From positions 1-64,000 of the forward strand of contig OMIC01000039.1 in assembly GCA_900298995.1 (NCBI GenBank): a stretch of 64,000 nt of DNA. The letters run 5' to 3'. The stretch comes from Hyphomicrobiaceae bacterium. Its GTDB lineage: Bacteria; Pseudomonadota; Alphaproteobacteria; Rhizobiales; Aestuariivirgaceae. Under the pieces are notes generated by a model. It saw nothing but the letters and a program-made list of their open reading frames with translations. It did not search any database and had not been told where the DNA came from. Positions 36,663-45,526 of this stretch are shown here, piece after piece (positions within the stretch are counted from its first letter, which is position 1; each line of letters starts with the position of its first letter). Made by a program: the position numbers and the translations under genes.

Positions 36663-37592
36663 TCAGTCCGCGAGGCAGTCCCGAAAGCCGGATGCGAGAT
36701 TCACCAGGATCGTCTGGTAGCTCTGGGGGCCTGGTGTCAGGCCGGCGCCAATGGGGTCGAGCACGCCCGCACGCGCTGCCGTTCCCTCGGTCACCGTCGT
36801 CACCAGCCTGTCGTCATATTGCGGCTCCCGGAAAACGCAGACCGCTTTCACATCCTCGATCTGGTGGCGCAATTCGGCGATCCGACCGGCCGAGGGCGCC
36901 TGTGCCGAAATGTCGGCGATGGCGCCTGCGGGATTCAGGCCGAAGCGGTGTTCGAAATACTGGAAGGCATCGTGGAACACGACATAGGGCCGGTCCTTCA
37001 CAGGTCGCAGTTCCGTGGCGATGGCGGCGGCGGTTGTCTCGAGCGACTGCGCAAAGGCAGCTGCATTTGAAGCATAGGCAGGGGCATTGGCCGGATCGGC
37101 ATCCGACAGCGCACGGGCCACGGCGGCGGCCATGGCCCTGGCGTTTTCGGGATCGAGCCAGACATGCGGATCGAAGGTGAAAACCCCCTCTGCCTCCTGG
37201 TCCTCATGATCATGAGCGTGGTCATGCGCGTGGCCGCTCCAGGCGCCGCCTTCGCGGATGGGCAGGGTGGTAACGCCGGGCGCCAGCGCCAGTTCCACGA
37301 AGGTCTTGCCGTTGACCGCGTCGGTTCCGCTGAGCTGCGAGAGCTTGCCCTCGAGGCCCTGGCCGATGATGAACACCAGATCGGCTTCGCCCAGCGCCGC
37401 GATCTGGCGCGGACTGAACTTCGCGCGGTGCTCGGAGAGTCTCCCTTCCAGAAGGAGCTCCGGCTGGCCGGTCTCGCCCATCACGGCGGACACGATCCCG
37501 TAGACCGGCACCACCGAGGCAATGACCCGGGGCTGGGCAAGGGCGGAGGCGGTGGACACCGCCAGCAGAACGGCAACGAGGACGGCGCGCAT
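36663..37592 (-). CDS. znuA: Zinc ABC transporter substrate-binding protein ZnuA
   Basis: A 309-residue periplasmic zinc-binding protein. Signal peptide residues 1-19 (MRAVLVAVLLAVSTASALAQ). The ZnuA-type His/acidic loop is AHDHAHDHEDQEAEG near residue 118, next to FDPHVWLDPENARAMA with the ligand His; further ligands are in VFHDAFQYFEHRFGLN and the C-terminal Asp region. Start ATG 37592 has GGAG seven bases upstream. A 19-base Zur palindrome lies 17 bases before the start. No znuB or znuC is adjacent; instead DUF1007, NicO and TspO follow. Confidence 0.95.
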   Translation of the reverse strand: MRAVLVAVLLAVSTASALAQPRVIASVVPVYGIVSAVMGETGQPELLLEGRLSEHRAKFSPRQIAALGEADLVFIIGQGLEGKLSQLSGTDAVNGKTFVELALAPGVTTLPIREGGAWSGHAHDHAHDHEDQEAEGVFTFDPHVWLDPENARAMAAAVARALSDADPANAPAYASNAAAFAQSLETTAAAIATELRPVKDRPYVVFHDAFQYFEHRFGLNPAGAIADISAQAPSAGRIAELRHQIEDVKAVCVFREPQYDDRLVTTVTEGTAARAGVLDPIGAGLTPGPQSYQTILVNLASGFRDCLAD

Positions 37593-37608
37593 CGGTCGCT
37601 CCAAATGT

Positions 37609-37627
37609 TATGTTATAATATAACATA
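37609..37627. promoter_or_regulatory. Zur box controlling znuA
   Basis: TATGTTATA-A-TATAACATA is a perfect 19-base palindrome with one central base. It matches the core of the alphaproteobacterial Zur consensus, ATGTTATANTATAACAT. It lies 17 bases before the znuA start, and 85 bases before ccdA on the other strand. The AT-rich centre probably includes the znuA promoter -10, so zinc-loaded Zur would block transcription of the whole znuA-DUF1007-NicO-tspO run. Confidence 0.9.
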
Positions 37628-37711
37628 TCTGCCGTGCCGCGCCCGGTCAAGCCTTGTCCTGCGGCCCTGCGGTCAATTGCCTTGCCGTCCGCGACCTGTC
37701 AGAGGAGAAGC

Positions 37712-38485
37712 ATGGCTCTCGATGTTTCCATAGGTGCGGCGCTGTTTGCCGGAACGCTGAGCTTCCTCAGCCCCTGCGTGCTGCCGCTGGTTCCGCCCTA
37801 TCTCTGCTTCATCACCGGCACCTCGCTCGAGGAACTGGTGGATCACAAGGCGCGTCCGCAGGAGGAGCGGCGGCGTACCCTGCTTGCCGCCTTGTTCTTC
37901 GTTTTTGGCTTTTCAACCGTGTTCGTGGCGCTCGGCGCGAGCGCCTCATGGCTCGGCACCCTGCTGCGGACCGAACTCTCCCGGCAGGTTGAAATCCTGG
38001 GATTTGCTCTCAACCCCATCACGTCCATTGCGGGTCTCGTCATCATCGTCATGGGACTGCACTTCCTCGGCGTATTCCGGATCTTCTGGATCTCGCGGGA
38101 GGTGCGCTACCAGCATGACGCGCATCCGGGCGGGCTGGCTGGCGCCTATCTCATCGGCCTGGCCTTCGCCTTCGGCTGGACGCCCTGCATCGGTCCGGTG
38201 CTCGGCACGATCCTGACGATTGCGGCAAGCGAACAGGACGTGCTGAGAGGGGCCGGGCTCCTGGCCGTCTATTCGGCGGGGCTCGGCATTCCGTTCCTGC
38301 TGGCGGCTGCCGGTGTCGGCACCTTCATGGGCTTCATGGCCGGTTTCCGCAGGCATCTGGGCAAGGTCGAGAAGGTGGCGGGCGCGCTGCTCGTACTCTC
38401 CGGCATCATGTTCATCACCGGCGGCGTGCAGACCGTCTCCTACTGGCTGATCGAGCGTTTCCCGGTCCTGCTCAATCTCGGCTGA
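37712..38485 (+). CDS. ccdA: CcdA-type cytochrome c biogenesis / thiol transport membrane protein
   Basis: A 257-residue DsbD-beta/CcdA membrane protein with about six helices. The two redox cysteines appear in TLSFLSPCVLPLVPPYLCF (helix 1) and FGWTPCIGPVLGTIL (helix 4). CcdA moves reducing equivalents from thioredoxin to periplasmic thioredoxin-like proteins for cytochrome c maturation. ATG 37712 has AGAGGAG directly upstream; the track's earlier start lies within the znuA leader. It could share regulation with znuA through the Zur box, but this is not required. Its 3' end overlaps the convergent nitrile hydratase activator by 14 bases. Confidence 0.94.
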   Translation: MALDVSIGAALFAGTLSFLSPCVLPLVPPYLCFITGTSLEELVDHKARPQEERRRTLLAALFFVFGFSTVFVALGASASWLGTLLRTELSRQVEILGFALNPITSIAGLVIIVMGLHFLGVFRIFWISREVRYQHDAHPGGLAGAYLIGLAFAFGWTPCIGPVLGTILTIAASEQDVLRGAGLLAVYSAGLGIPFLLAAAGVGTFMGFMAGFRRHLGKVEKVAGALLVLSGIMFITGGVQTVSYWLIERFPVLLNLG

Positions 38486-38798
38486 GCAGGATCGGCTCAC
38501 CGTGCGGCGTTGCCCGCGCGGCGCGCTCCCACGCGGCGACACGTTCGAGGCGTTCGGCCGCTGACATCACGCCCCTCGCCTCCACCAGTCCCTCGAGCGC
38601 GGCGAGCCAGCTTTCGTAATAGGGCCGCGCCGGCGCAGCCGCGCGTTCGGCTCCCAGAGCCGCCGCCCATTCGCTCCAGCTGAAGACGCCCGCCTCATGG
38701 AGTTTCACCGCCATGGCAAAGGCCTGCGCCTCCCACGGCTCGGCGAAGACCGGGCCCCCTGAGTCCTGCGGCAGGCCAGCCGAGTCAGACAGGCTCAA
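38472..38798 (-). CDS. Nitrile hydratase activator / accessory protein (NHase beta-like)
   Basis: A short protein (108 residues from TTG 38798). Its PVFAEPWEAQAFAMAVKLHEAGVFSWSEWAAALG resembles the beginning of NHase beta subunits and matches the P14K/NhlE-type activators needed for cobalt insertion. PYYESWLAALEGLV fits the same family. The start is inferred: no ATG occurs in frame between the end of the beta subunit and the conserved region, while TTG 38798 has GGGAG eight bases upstream and overlaps the beta gene by 14 bases. It overlaps ccdA tail to tail. Confidence 0.85.
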   Translation of the reverse strand: MSLSDSAGLPQDSGGPVFAEPWEAQAFAMAVKLHEAGVFSWSEWAAALGAERAAAPARPYYESWLAALEGLVEARGVMSAAERLERVAAWERAARATPHGEPILLSRD

Positions 38799-39438
38799 GA
38801 TAGGGCTCCCACAGATCGATGCAGACCTCGTCCCGCGTGTCCTTGCCCCACAATTCGCGCGCGCCGAAGCGCACGGTATAGAGCCACTGCGGGTCCTCGC
38901 CGTGGCCATGGGCGTTGGAGTCGGGGAACACATGCATGCCGTGCACCGCCACGATCTCGCCCCGCTTGCCGCGTGCATAGCGGGGCAGCCGCGTATGTCC
39001 ATCAGAATTGTCGCTCCGTGTACGAATGACATCGCCTGTGGCAAAGCCCTGCGGCCTCGTGCCCGGCCGGTCGGATGGACCTCCCGCCGCGAGGATGGCG
39101 GGGATCATCCCGGACCTGGCGACCCGTTTCACCGGCGCGGGCGCAACACTCATGCGCCCCGTCTCCTCTTCCTGCGCAGTAATGAGTCCCAGTTCGATCA
39201 GCTGCAGCAGCAGCGCATGATGCCGCATCTCGTAATAGCTGCTTCGCCAGTACTGCATGGCGGGCAGCCGTTCGCGGGCGTGGCGCGCCGTATCGATGTT
39301 CCACGATCCCGTCATGCCCATGGCCAGCACCAGCGCGAAAGCGCGCGGCTCCCAGTCCGCATGCCAGACGGGCTCATCCGCCTCCGGCCGCACGGGACCG
39401 AAACCGGTGAAGCCTCCCATGTCATGCGGCCCGTTCAT
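38785..39438 (-). CDS. nthB: Nitrile hydratase subunit beta
   Basis: A 217-residue beta subunit. It starts [19 protein letters not shown], the hallmark of the family, with [17 protein letters not shown] and the C-terminal SH3-like part [21 protein letters not shown]. Together with alpha it forms the cytoplasmic enzyme that hydrates nitriles to amides. Its ATG overlaps the alpha stop (ATGA). No amidase lies next to it, so the amide product would be handled elsewhere. Confidence 0.96.
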   Translation of the reverse strand: MNGPHDMGGFTGFGPVRPEADEPVWHADWEPRAFALVLAMGMTGSWNIDTARHARERLPAMQYWRSSYYEMRHHALLLQLIELGLITAQEEETGRMSVAPAPVKRVARSGMIPAILAAGGPSDRPGTRPQGFATGDVIRTRSDNSDGHTRLPRYARGKRGEIVAVHGMHVFPDSNAHGHGEDPQWLYTVRFGARELWGKDTRDEVCIDLWEPYLEPV

Positions 39439-40052
39439 GCTGGCATCCTCGCCAGTCCGGTGCCGATCATCGAATCCCGGGTCACGAGTTCGGCAAGCCT
39501 CTCTTCATCCCAGCCCCCGGTGCCGGCAGGCCGTTCCGGGATGACCAGATAGCGGAGCTCGGCAGTCGAATCCCAGACACGCACCTGCCTGCCATCCGGA
39601 ATCTCGACGCCAAACTCGCGCAGCACCACGCGCGGCTCGATCACGGCCCGCGAGCGATAGGGCATGGACTTGTACCAGACGGGGGGCAGACCCAGCACCG
39701 GCCACGGGTAACAGGAGCACAGGGTGCAGACGATCATGTTGTGCGTCTCGGGGCTGTTGAACACCGCCACCATGTGCTCACCCTGGCGGCCGGCATACCC
39801 CAGCGAGGCGATGGCCGCGGTCGCGTCGCGCACCAGCCAGTCCGCAAAACCGGGGTCCGTCCACGCTTTCGCCACCACGCGTGCCCCGTTCCGGGGACCG
39901 ATCCGTGTCTCATAGGTGTCGATCAGCACGTCGAGGGCGGCGGGGTCGACATAGCCCTTCTCGACCAGCAGCGATTCGAGCGCCCGCACGCGCAGGGCGA
40001 TGGGCGACAGCTCCGGCTTCCTGCCGTGATCGTGGTCCCCGTCATGTGGCAT
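39435..40052 (-). CDS. nthA: Nitrile hydratase subunit alpha, cobalt type
   Basis: A 205-residue alpha subunit. The metal-binding claw is [11 protein letters not shown] (near residue 109), and the CTLCSC form with Thr indicates the cobalt type (Fe types have CSLCSC). In NHases two of these cysteines are oxidised to sulfinic and sulfenic acids. The His/Asp-rich start [10 protein letters not shown] could bind metal. Order alpha, beta, activator is that of Co-type operons. The promoter should lie in the 60 bases before the divergent dehalogenase gene. Confidence 0.96.
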   Translation of the reverse strand: MPHDGDHDHGRKPELSPIALRVRALESLLVEKGYVDPAALDVLIDTYETRIGPRNGARVVAKAWTDPGFADWLVRDATAAIASLGYAGRQGEHMVAVFNSPETHNMIVCTLCSCYPWPVLGLPPVWYKSMPYRSRAVIEPRVVLREFGVEIPDGRQVRVWDSTAELRYLVIPERPAGTGGWDEERLAELVTRDSMIGTGLARMPA

Positions 40053-40112
40053 TTTGTAACCCCCGGCGCTTTGCGCTAATCATAGGCTGCGGTTTGCGGC
40101 AGAGGAAGCACA

Positions 40113-40790
40113 ATGGAGAGGCTCCACGGCATCAAGGCCTGCGTCTTCGACGCCTACGGCACGCTGTTCGACGTGCATGCGCCGGTGAGGCGGCTTGCCG
40201 CCGAGATCGGCGCCAGGGCTGACGACATCTCGCGGCTCTGGCGGCAGAAGCAACTGGAATACACCTGGCTCCGGAGCCTGATGGGGGTTCACGCCGACTT
40301 CTGGCACGTCACTTCGGACGCGCTCGACTATGCGCTCGAACAGCATGGCGTAAGCGAGCCGGGCCTGAAGGACGAGCTCATGGCTCTCTATCTCAAGCTC
40401 GATGCCTATCCGGAAGTGGTGGATGCCCTCGAGGCGGTGAAGGCGAAGAGCAAGCTCACGGCCATTCTCTCGAACGGCAGCCCCTCGATGCTCGATTCCA
40501 TGGTCCGGCATGCCGGGCTGGAGCGCCATTTCAACTTCGTGCTGTCCGTCGAGGACGTCGGCATCTACAAGCCCAGCCGCCGCGTCTACCGCCACGCGAT
40601 GCACAAGCTGCAAATGCAGGATGCGGCGTCGGTCTGTTTCGTGTCCGCCAATTGCTGGGATGCGCAGGCCGCTGCGCAGTTCGGCTTCCAATCGGTGCGC
40701 GTTGACCGCTTCGGCCTCAAGGATGACAGGATACCCGGCAGGCCTGCCGCGTATATTCCTGATCTTAGCGGTCTCGCCGCACTGCTCTAG
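40113..40790 (+). CDS. Haloacid dehalogenase, type II
   Basis: A 225-residue HAD-superfamily hydrolase. The nucleophile is in [15 protein letters not shown] (residues about 10-20), motif II in [11 protein letters not shown], motif III Lys in [14 protein letters not shown], and the dehalogenase-type final motif in [17 protein letters not shown]. These match L-2-haloacid dehalogenases, which displace a halide from short haloacids by an ester intermediate. AGAGGA precedes the ATG. It is divergent from the nitrile hydratase genes. Its TAG stop shares CTAG with that of gshB. Confidence 0.93.
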   Translation: MERLHGIKACVFDAYGTLFDVHAPVRRLAAEIGARADDISRLWRQKQLEYTWLRSLMGVHADFWHVTSDALDYALEQHGVSEPGLKDELMALYLKLDAYPEVVDALEAVKAKSKLTAILSNGSPSMLDSMVRHAGLERHFNFVLSVEDVGIYKPSRRVYRHAMHKLQMQDAASVCFVSANCWDAQAAAQFGFQSVRVDRFGLKDDRIPGRPAAYIPDLSGLAALL

Positions 40791-41725
40791 CGCCGGGCCT
40801 CGATCGCATCCCAGATCAGGCTGGCGATATCGGCGCCGCCGAAACGTTTCACCTCGCGGATGCCGGTGGGCGAGGTGACGTTGATCTCGGTGAGGCAGTC
40901 GCCGATCACGTCGATCCCGACAAAGATGAGCCCGCGCGCCTTGAGGTCCGGCCCCAGCGCCTCGCAGATCTCCTGCTCGCGACGGGTGAGGCTCGTCGGT
41001 TCCGGCCTTCCGCCCACATGCATGTTGGAGCGGTTCTCGTTAACGGCCGGCACGCGATTGATGGCACCCGCCGCCTTGCCGTCGACCAGGATGATGCGCT
41101 TGTCGCCCTTGCGCACGTCGGGCAGATAGCGTTGCGCGATGAAGGGTTCGCGAAAGGTCTGGGTGAAGAGTTCGAGGAGCGCCGAGAAATTCTGGTCGCT
41201 CTCGCCCAGCCGGAACACGCCGGCGCCGCCATTGCCGTAGAGCGGCTTCAGGATGATGTCGCCATGCGCGCGGCGGAAGGCAGCAAGCTCGGCGGCGTCG
41301 CGCGTGATAATGGTCTCCGGCATGAACTGCCGGTAGTTCAGCACGAAGAGTTTCTCGGGCGCATTGCGCACCTGCGCCGGGTCATTCACCACCAGCGTGC
41401 GCGGGTGGATGGCCTCCAGCATGTGGGTCGCCGTGATGTAGCCCATGTCGAAGGGCGGGTCCTGACGCATCAGCACCACGTCGCAGCCGCCGAGATCGGC
41501 ACGCCGCTCGGCGCCGAGCGTATAGTGGTTGCCCGCCTCGTCCCGCACATGGATGTCGTGGCCGGTGGCGAACAGCGCGCCGCTGTCGAGCGCCAGGGTT
41601 CTGGTCTGGTAGTAGAACAACCGGTGGCCGCACGCCTGCGCTTCCAGCATCATGGCGAAGGTCGAGTCGCCCGTGATGTTGATGGACTGGATCGGGTCCA
41701 TCTGCACTGCAACACTCAGCGCCAT
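40787..41725 (-). CDS. gshB: Glutathione synthase
   Basis: A 312-residue ATP-grasp enzyme joining gamma-glutamylcysteine and glycine. It starts [24 protein letters not shown]-binding segments are [18 protein letters not shown], with a typical glycine loop, and [24 protein letters not shown] at the C-terminus. ATG 41725 has GGGAGA about nine bases upstream. YraN is encoded just upstream on the same strand (1-base gap), and the order rsmI, yraN, gshB is common in Rhizobiales. The stop is interlocked with the dehalogenase stop. Confidence 0.96.
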   Translation of the reverse strand: MALSVAVQMDPIQSINITGDSTFAMMLEAQACGHRLFYYQTRTLALDSGALFATGHDIHVRDEAGNHYTLGAERRADLGGCDVVLMRQDPPFDMGYITATHMLEAIHPRTLVVNDPAQVRNAPEKLFVLNYRQFMPETIITRDAAELAAFRRAHGDIILKPLYGNGGAGVFRLGESDQNFSALLELFTQTFREPFIAQRYLPDVRKGDKRIILVDGKAAGAINRVPAVNENRSNMHVGGRPEPTSLTRREQEICEALGPDLKARGLIFVGIDVIGDCLTEINVTSPTGIREVKRFGGADIASLIWDAIEARR

Positions 41726-41726
41726 G

Positions 41727-42092
41727 TCACTGGTCTCCCTCGAAGGCATTCTCGATATGCCGCGGCCAGTGGTAGGGGCTCAGCGCCACGATGTCAAAAC
41801 GGCATGCCCCCGCGGCGGCCTGTGGCGCGCGGGACAGGAAATGCCGCGCCGCCGCCGAGATGCGCCGCGCCTGCCGGGCGGTCACCGCCTCGATTGCCTT
41901 GCCGGGGGTTCGCCGCACCTCCACCTCGATGAAGGCGGTCACGCCGCCGCGCCGCATCACGAGATCGATCTCGCCCACGGGCGACCTGTAGCGCTGCGCC
42001 AGAAGCCGCCAGCCCTTGAACCGCAGATACCACAGCGCGGCGAGTTCCGCCGTGCGTCCGGCTTCCTCGGATTTGCGGCGGTCATGGGCCAT
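41727..42092 (-). CDS. YraN / UPF0102 family endonuclease-like protein
   Basis: A 121-residue protein of the restriction-endonuclease-like fold. The putative active site is [25 protein letters not shown], giving E..D and ExE/K-like residues of the PD-(D/E)XK type. The function is unsettled; Holliday-junction-type nucleases are relatives. ATG 42092 gives the family length; the track's 42347 start lies inside rsmI. Its start overlaps the end of rsmI by 11 bases, suggesting translational coupling. Confidence 0.9.
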   Translation of the reverse strand: MAHDRRKSEEAGRTAELAALWYLRFKGWRLLAQRYRSPVGEIDLVMRRGGVTAFIEVEVRRTPGKAIEAVTARQARRISAAARHFLSRAPQAAAGACRFDIVALSPYHWPRHIENAFEGDQ

Positions 42093-42978
42093 CGCCTGCC
42101 TTGCGCGCCAGGATACGCTGGTAGATGTCGGCCCGGTTGAGATTGAAGCGCCGGGCCAGTTCCGAGGCTGCCTTGCTGGCCGGCATGTCGGCCAGTGCTG
42201 CGCTGATCGCAGCCTCGAGGTCTGCCTCGGACACGGGTGCATCCTCGCAAGGTGGCGATACCAGCAGGGTGATCTCGCCCTTGACGGCGGGCCGCGCCGC
42301 GAGCGTGGCCGCGACCTCGCCCGGTGTTCCGCGCAGCACTTCCTCATGAAGCTTGGTCAGCTCCCGCGTGACCGCCACGCTGCGCGCGGGCAGCGCGTCT
42401 GCCACGTCCTGGAGCGTCTCGATGATGCGATGCGGACTTTCAAAGAAAATGAGTGTTGCCCGGGTCCGTGCGAGATCGCCCAGAACCCTGCGGCGCTCGC
42501 CCTGCTTCTGCGGCAGGAAGCCCGCGAACAGGAAGCGGTCGGTGGGCAGGCCCGAAACGGCGAGCCCGGCCAGCACGGCCGAGGCGCCCGGACATACGCT
42601 CACCGGAATGCCCATGGCGGCGGCTTCCGTCGCCAGACGGTAGCCGGGGTCGGACACGAGCGGCGTGCCGGCATCGCTGATCAGTGCGATGGTGGCGCCG
42701 TCCCTGAGCCGCGCCAGGATCTCGGGCCGTACCTTCTGGGCGTTGTGCTCGTGATAGGGCGACAGCCGGGTTCGAATGGCGTAACGCTCCATCAGCCTGC
42801 CGCTGGTGCGCGTGTCCTCGCAAAGAACCGTCTCGGCAGCGGCGAGAGTTGCGAGCGCGCGGATGGTGATGTCGCCCAGATTGCCGATCGGCGTGGCGAC
42901 GAGGTGCAGCCCAGGGGGAACCGGGTCCGCCTCGAAGCGATGGGCGCCGATTGTATAGCTGGGGTGGCCTGTATTCAT
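42082..42978 (-). CDS. rsmI: 16S rRNA 2'-O-ribose C1402 methyltransferase RsmI
   Basis: A 298-residue tetrapyrrole-methylase-fold protein. Family features are GLHLVATPIGNLGDITIRAL at residues about 24-43, VLCEDTRTSGRLMERY, ALISDAGTPLVSDPGYRL and VFFESPHRI-like LIFFESPHRIIETL. It methylates the ribose of C1402 in 16S rRNA to improve decoding. It sits directly before yraN and gshB on the minus strand, a recurrent alphaproteobacterial order, with hemW just upstream (15-base gap). Confidence 0.96.
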   Translation of the reverse strand: MNTGHPSYTIGAHRFEADPVPPGLHLVATPIGNLGDITIRALATLAAAETVLCEDTRTSGRLMERYAIRTRLSPYHEHNAQKVRPEILARLRDGATIALISDAGTPLVSDPGYRLATEAAAMGIPVSVCPGASAVLAGLAVSGLPTDRFLFAGFLPQKQGERRRVLGDLARTRATLIFFESPHRIIETLQDVADALPARSVAVTRELTKLHEEVLRGTPGEVAATLAARPAVKGEITLLVSPPCEDAPVSEADLEAAISAALADMPASKAASELARRFNLNRADIYQRILARKAGDGP

Positions 42979-42993
42979 TGCCAGAGGTTAGTG

Positions 42994-44142
42994 TCAGACC
43001 GCCAGCTCTGCAATGACGGCATTGAGCAGCTTGCGGCCCTGCGGCGTGGCCTTGAGGCGCTGGCCCTCGCTGACGACGAGCCCCAGGCCGGACAGAGTGT
43101 CGAGCCGGCTGGCATCGAGCGTCCGGCCGGCCAGCGCGGCATGGCGGCAGAGGTCGACGCCCTCGGCAATGCGCAGGCCCATCAGCAGATATTCCTGCGC
43201 CTGTTCTTCCGGGCTCACCGGGCTGTCGCTGACGATGCCATGGCCCTGCGCCTCGACGAGACCGCGCCATGTCTCGGGATGTTTCTCGGCAATCAGCGCG
43301 CGGCGGTTTCGGCCGCTGATCAGGCGGCTGTGCGCGCCGGGGCCTGCACCGGCATATTCGCCATAGCGCCAGTAGAGCAGGTTGTGGCGTGACTCATCGC
43401 CGGGCCGCGCGTGGTTCGACACTTCATAGGCGGAAAGTCCGGCCGCTTCCGTCAGCTCCTGTGTGAGATCATAGAGGTCGGCGGCGGGTTCTTCGGCCGG
43501 CACCGTGAGGCGGCCCTGAGCCGCAAGGTCGAAATAGGCGGTGCCGGGCTCGATGGTGAGCTGATAGAGCGACATGTGGCCCTGCTGTTCGGCGAGCGCG
43601 CGCGAGAGTTCCGCGCGCCAGGCGGACAGCGTCTGTCCCGGCCGTGCATAGATCATGTCGAAGGAGACGCGCGGGAAGATCTTCGCGGCCAGCCGGAAGG
43701 CTGCAATCGCCTCCCCGGCGGAGTGCTGGCGGCCCAACGCGACGAGGTCGCGGTCATTCAGCGCCTGAACGCCCACCGACACGCGATTGACGCCAGCTGT
43801 GCGATAGCCGTGGAAGTTCTCCGCCTCGATCGAGGTCGGATTGGCTTCGAGCGTCGTCTCCACATCGGGCGAGAGCGGCCACAGCCCGCCGATTGCATCA
43901 AGCACGTGCCCCACCGCAGCCGGGGGCATGAGGGAGGGTGTGCCACCGCCGAAGAAGATGGAGCTGACGCTTCGCCCCGGTGTCTCCGAGGCCAGCCACC
44001 GCAACTCCCTTGCCAGAGCCCCGGCAAACGACATGGCGTCCACGGGCGCATGGCGCACATGGCTGTTGAAGTCGCAATAGGGGCACTTGGCCTTGCAAAA
44101 CGGCCAGTGCACATAGATGCCGAAGGCGTCAGAGAAGGTCAC
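42994..44142 (-). CDS. hemW: Radical SAM heme chaperone HemW
   Basis: A 382-residue radical-SAM protein formerly annotated as oxygen-independent coproporphyrinogen oxidase. The 4Fe-4S motif CKAKCPYC (CxxxCxxC) is near residue 16 in YVHWPFCKAKCPYCDFNSH. SSIFFGGGTPSLM and SLYQLTIEPGT are typical. HemW binds and delivers heme; it lacks the extended N-terminus of true HemN. Its ATG overlaps the rdgB 3' end by 14 bases, so the two are probably co-expressed. A ferrochelatase gene occurs near the end of the window. Confidence 0.95.
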   Translation of the reverse strand: MTFSDAFGIYVHWPFCKAKCPYCDFNSHVRHAPVDAMSFAGALARELRWLASETPGRSVSSIFFGGGTPSLMPPAAVGHVLDAIGGLWPLSPDVETTLEANPTSIEAENFHGYRTAGVNRVSVGVQALNDRDLVALGRQHSAGEAIAAFRLAAKIFPRVSFDMIYARPGQTLSAWRAELSRALAEQQGHMSLYQLTIEPGTAYFDLAAQGRLTVPAEEPAADLYDLTQELTEAAGLSAYEVSNHARPGDESRHNLLYWRYGEYAGAGPGAHSRLISGRNRRALIAEKHPETWRGLVEAQGHGIVSDSPVSPEEQAQEYLLMGLRIAEGVDLCRHAALAGRTLDASRLDTLSGLGLVVSEGQRLKATPQGRKLLNAVIAELAV

Positions 44143-44734
44143 GGAGAAGCTTGTCCAGCGCCTTCGCGCGATGCGAGATCATGTTCTTTTCCTCAGGAGC
44201 CAGTTCCGCAAAGGTGCGGGTTTCGCCGTCGGGAACGAACATGGGATCGTAGCCATGGCCCAGTTGTCCGCGCGGCGGCCAGGCAAGCGTTCCCTGCGCT
44301 AGGCCTTCGTAGATGCGCTCCCCGCCGTCGGGCCAGGCAACGCAGAGCGTGCAGGCAAAATATGCGCGGCGCTTCTCGGGCGTGGTCGCATGCCGGGCCT
44401 GCAGCTTCTCTTCCACCAGGCGCATGGCGAGGTTCCAGTCGCGGTCGGGTCCGGCCCAGTCTGCGGTATAGACGCCGGGTGCGCCGTCCAGCGCCTCGAC
44501 ACAGAGTCCGGAATCGTCGGCAATGGCGACCCGGCCGCTCGCCCGCATGGCGGCCTGCGCCTTGATGCGGGCATTGCCGGCGAAACTGGTCTCGGTTTCG
44601 GCAGGTTCCGCAAGCCCCAGATCGCCCGCCGAGACCACCTCCACCCCATGGGGTTTCAGCAAGGCCCGGAACTCCTCGAGCTTGCCCTTGTTGTGGGTGG
44701 CAATGACGATCCTTTCGCCGGCGAGCTTGCGCAT
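44129..44734 (-). CDS. rdgB: XTP/dITP diphosphatase (RdgB/Ham1)
   Basis: A 201-residue pyrophosphatase that removes ITP, dITP and XTP. Motifs are RIVIATHNKGKLEEFRALL at residues about 8-26 and RVAIADDSGLCVEALDGAPGVY near residue 70, with GYDPMFVPDGE and SHRAKAL near the C-terminus. ATG 44734 overlaps the TGA of rph (TGATG), so translation is coupled to it. The order rph, rdgB, hemW is widely conserved in Rhizobiales. Confidence 0.96.
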   Translation of the reverse strand: MRKLAGERIVIATHNKGKLEEFRALLKPHGVEVVSAGDLGLAEPAETETSFAGNARIKAQAAMRASGRVAIADDSGLCVEALDGAPGVYTADWAGPDRDWNLAMRLVEEKLQARHATTPEKRRAYFACTLCVAWPDGGERIYEGLAQGTLAWPPRGQLGHGYDPMFVPDGETRTFAELAPEEKNMISHRAKALDKLLRDLL

Positions 44735-45447
44735 CAGGCGATGGCCGCCTTCTGCCCGGCCACGAGTTCGGCAATGCCTTTCTTCGCAAGGGCCAGCAAT
44801 TCGGCCAGCGTCGCCTCGGAGAAGGGCTCGCCCTCTGCCGTGCCCTGGATCTCGACGATGCCGCCCTGACCGGTCATCACGAAGTTGGCATCGGTCCCGG
44901 CGGAGGAATCCTCCGGATAGTCGAGATCGAGTACCGGCACGCCGCCATGGATGCCGCAGGAAATGGCCGCCACATGGTCTTTCAGCGGCCAGCTCTTGAA
45001 CATGGCGCGCTGTTCCATCCACTTGAGGCAGTCGAACAGCGCCACCCATGAACCGGTGATCGCTGCCGTGCGGGTGCCGCCGTCGGCCTGCAGCACGTCG
45101 CAGTCGAGCGTGATCTGGCGTTCGCCCAGCGCCACGAGATCGACGACGGCGCGCAGGCTGCGACCCACCAGGCGCTGGATTTCCTGGGTGCGGCCCGACT
45201 GCTTGCCAGACGCCGCCTCGCGCCGGGTCCGCTCATGGGTGGCGCGCGGCAGCATGCCGTATTCGGCCGTCACCCAGCCCTTGCCGCCGCCCTTGAGCCA
45301 GGGCGGCACGCGCTCCTCGAGCGAGGCGGTGCACAGCACATGGGTGTCGCCGAAACGCACTAGGCAGGAGCCCTCGGCATGGCGGGTGAAGCCGCGCGTG
45401 AAGCTCACGGGGCGCAATTCGTCCGGTTTCCGTCCTGAGGGACGCAT
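44734..45447 (-). CDS. rph: Ribonuclease PH
   Basis: A 237-residue phosphorolytic 3'-5' exoribonuclease used in tRNA 3' trimming. It starts [20 protein letters not shown]. The family features are [43 protein letters not shown] and [20 protein letters not shown], with the phosphate-binding Arg and catalytic Asp regions all present. It is divergent from hrcA; only 79 bases separate the starts. Confidence 0.97.
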   Translation of the reverse strand: MRPSGRKPDELRPVSFTRGFTRHAEGSCLVRFGDTHVLCTASLEERVPPWLKGGGKGWVTAEYGMLPRATHERTRREAASGKQSGRTQEIQRLVGRSLRAVVDLVALGERQITLDCDVLQADGGTRTAAITGSWVALFDCLKWMEQRAMFKSWPLKDHVAAISCGIHGGVPVLDLDYPEDSSAGTDANFVMTGQGGIVEIQGTAEGEPFSEATLAELLALAKKGIAELVAGQKAAIA

Positions 45448-45491
45448 GATGTCCGTTCCTTTTTCCGAAGGACCGGCTTCTAGCCCGCCGA

Positions 45492-45520
45492 TTGACCCGC
45501 GCCAACTTGATTTCTACAGT
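45492..45520 (+). promoter_or_regulatory. Promoter of hrcA, predicting a leaderless transcript
   Basis: TTGACC, 17 bases and TACAGT form a reasonable vegetative promoter. The -10 ends six bases before the hrcA ATG (45527), so transcription should begin at or very near the A of the start codon. No Shine-Dalgarno sequence is present between them. A leaderless hrcA message is predicted. Confidence 0.6.
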
Positions 45521-45526
45521 GGCCCC

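Noticed and set aside
38785-38798. Overlap of NHase beta and activator genes as a possible fusion or frameshift
   Set aside because: The beta subunit ends at its usual place ([20 protein letters not shown]), and the activator has its own start region with a ribosome-binding site, so these are two genes.
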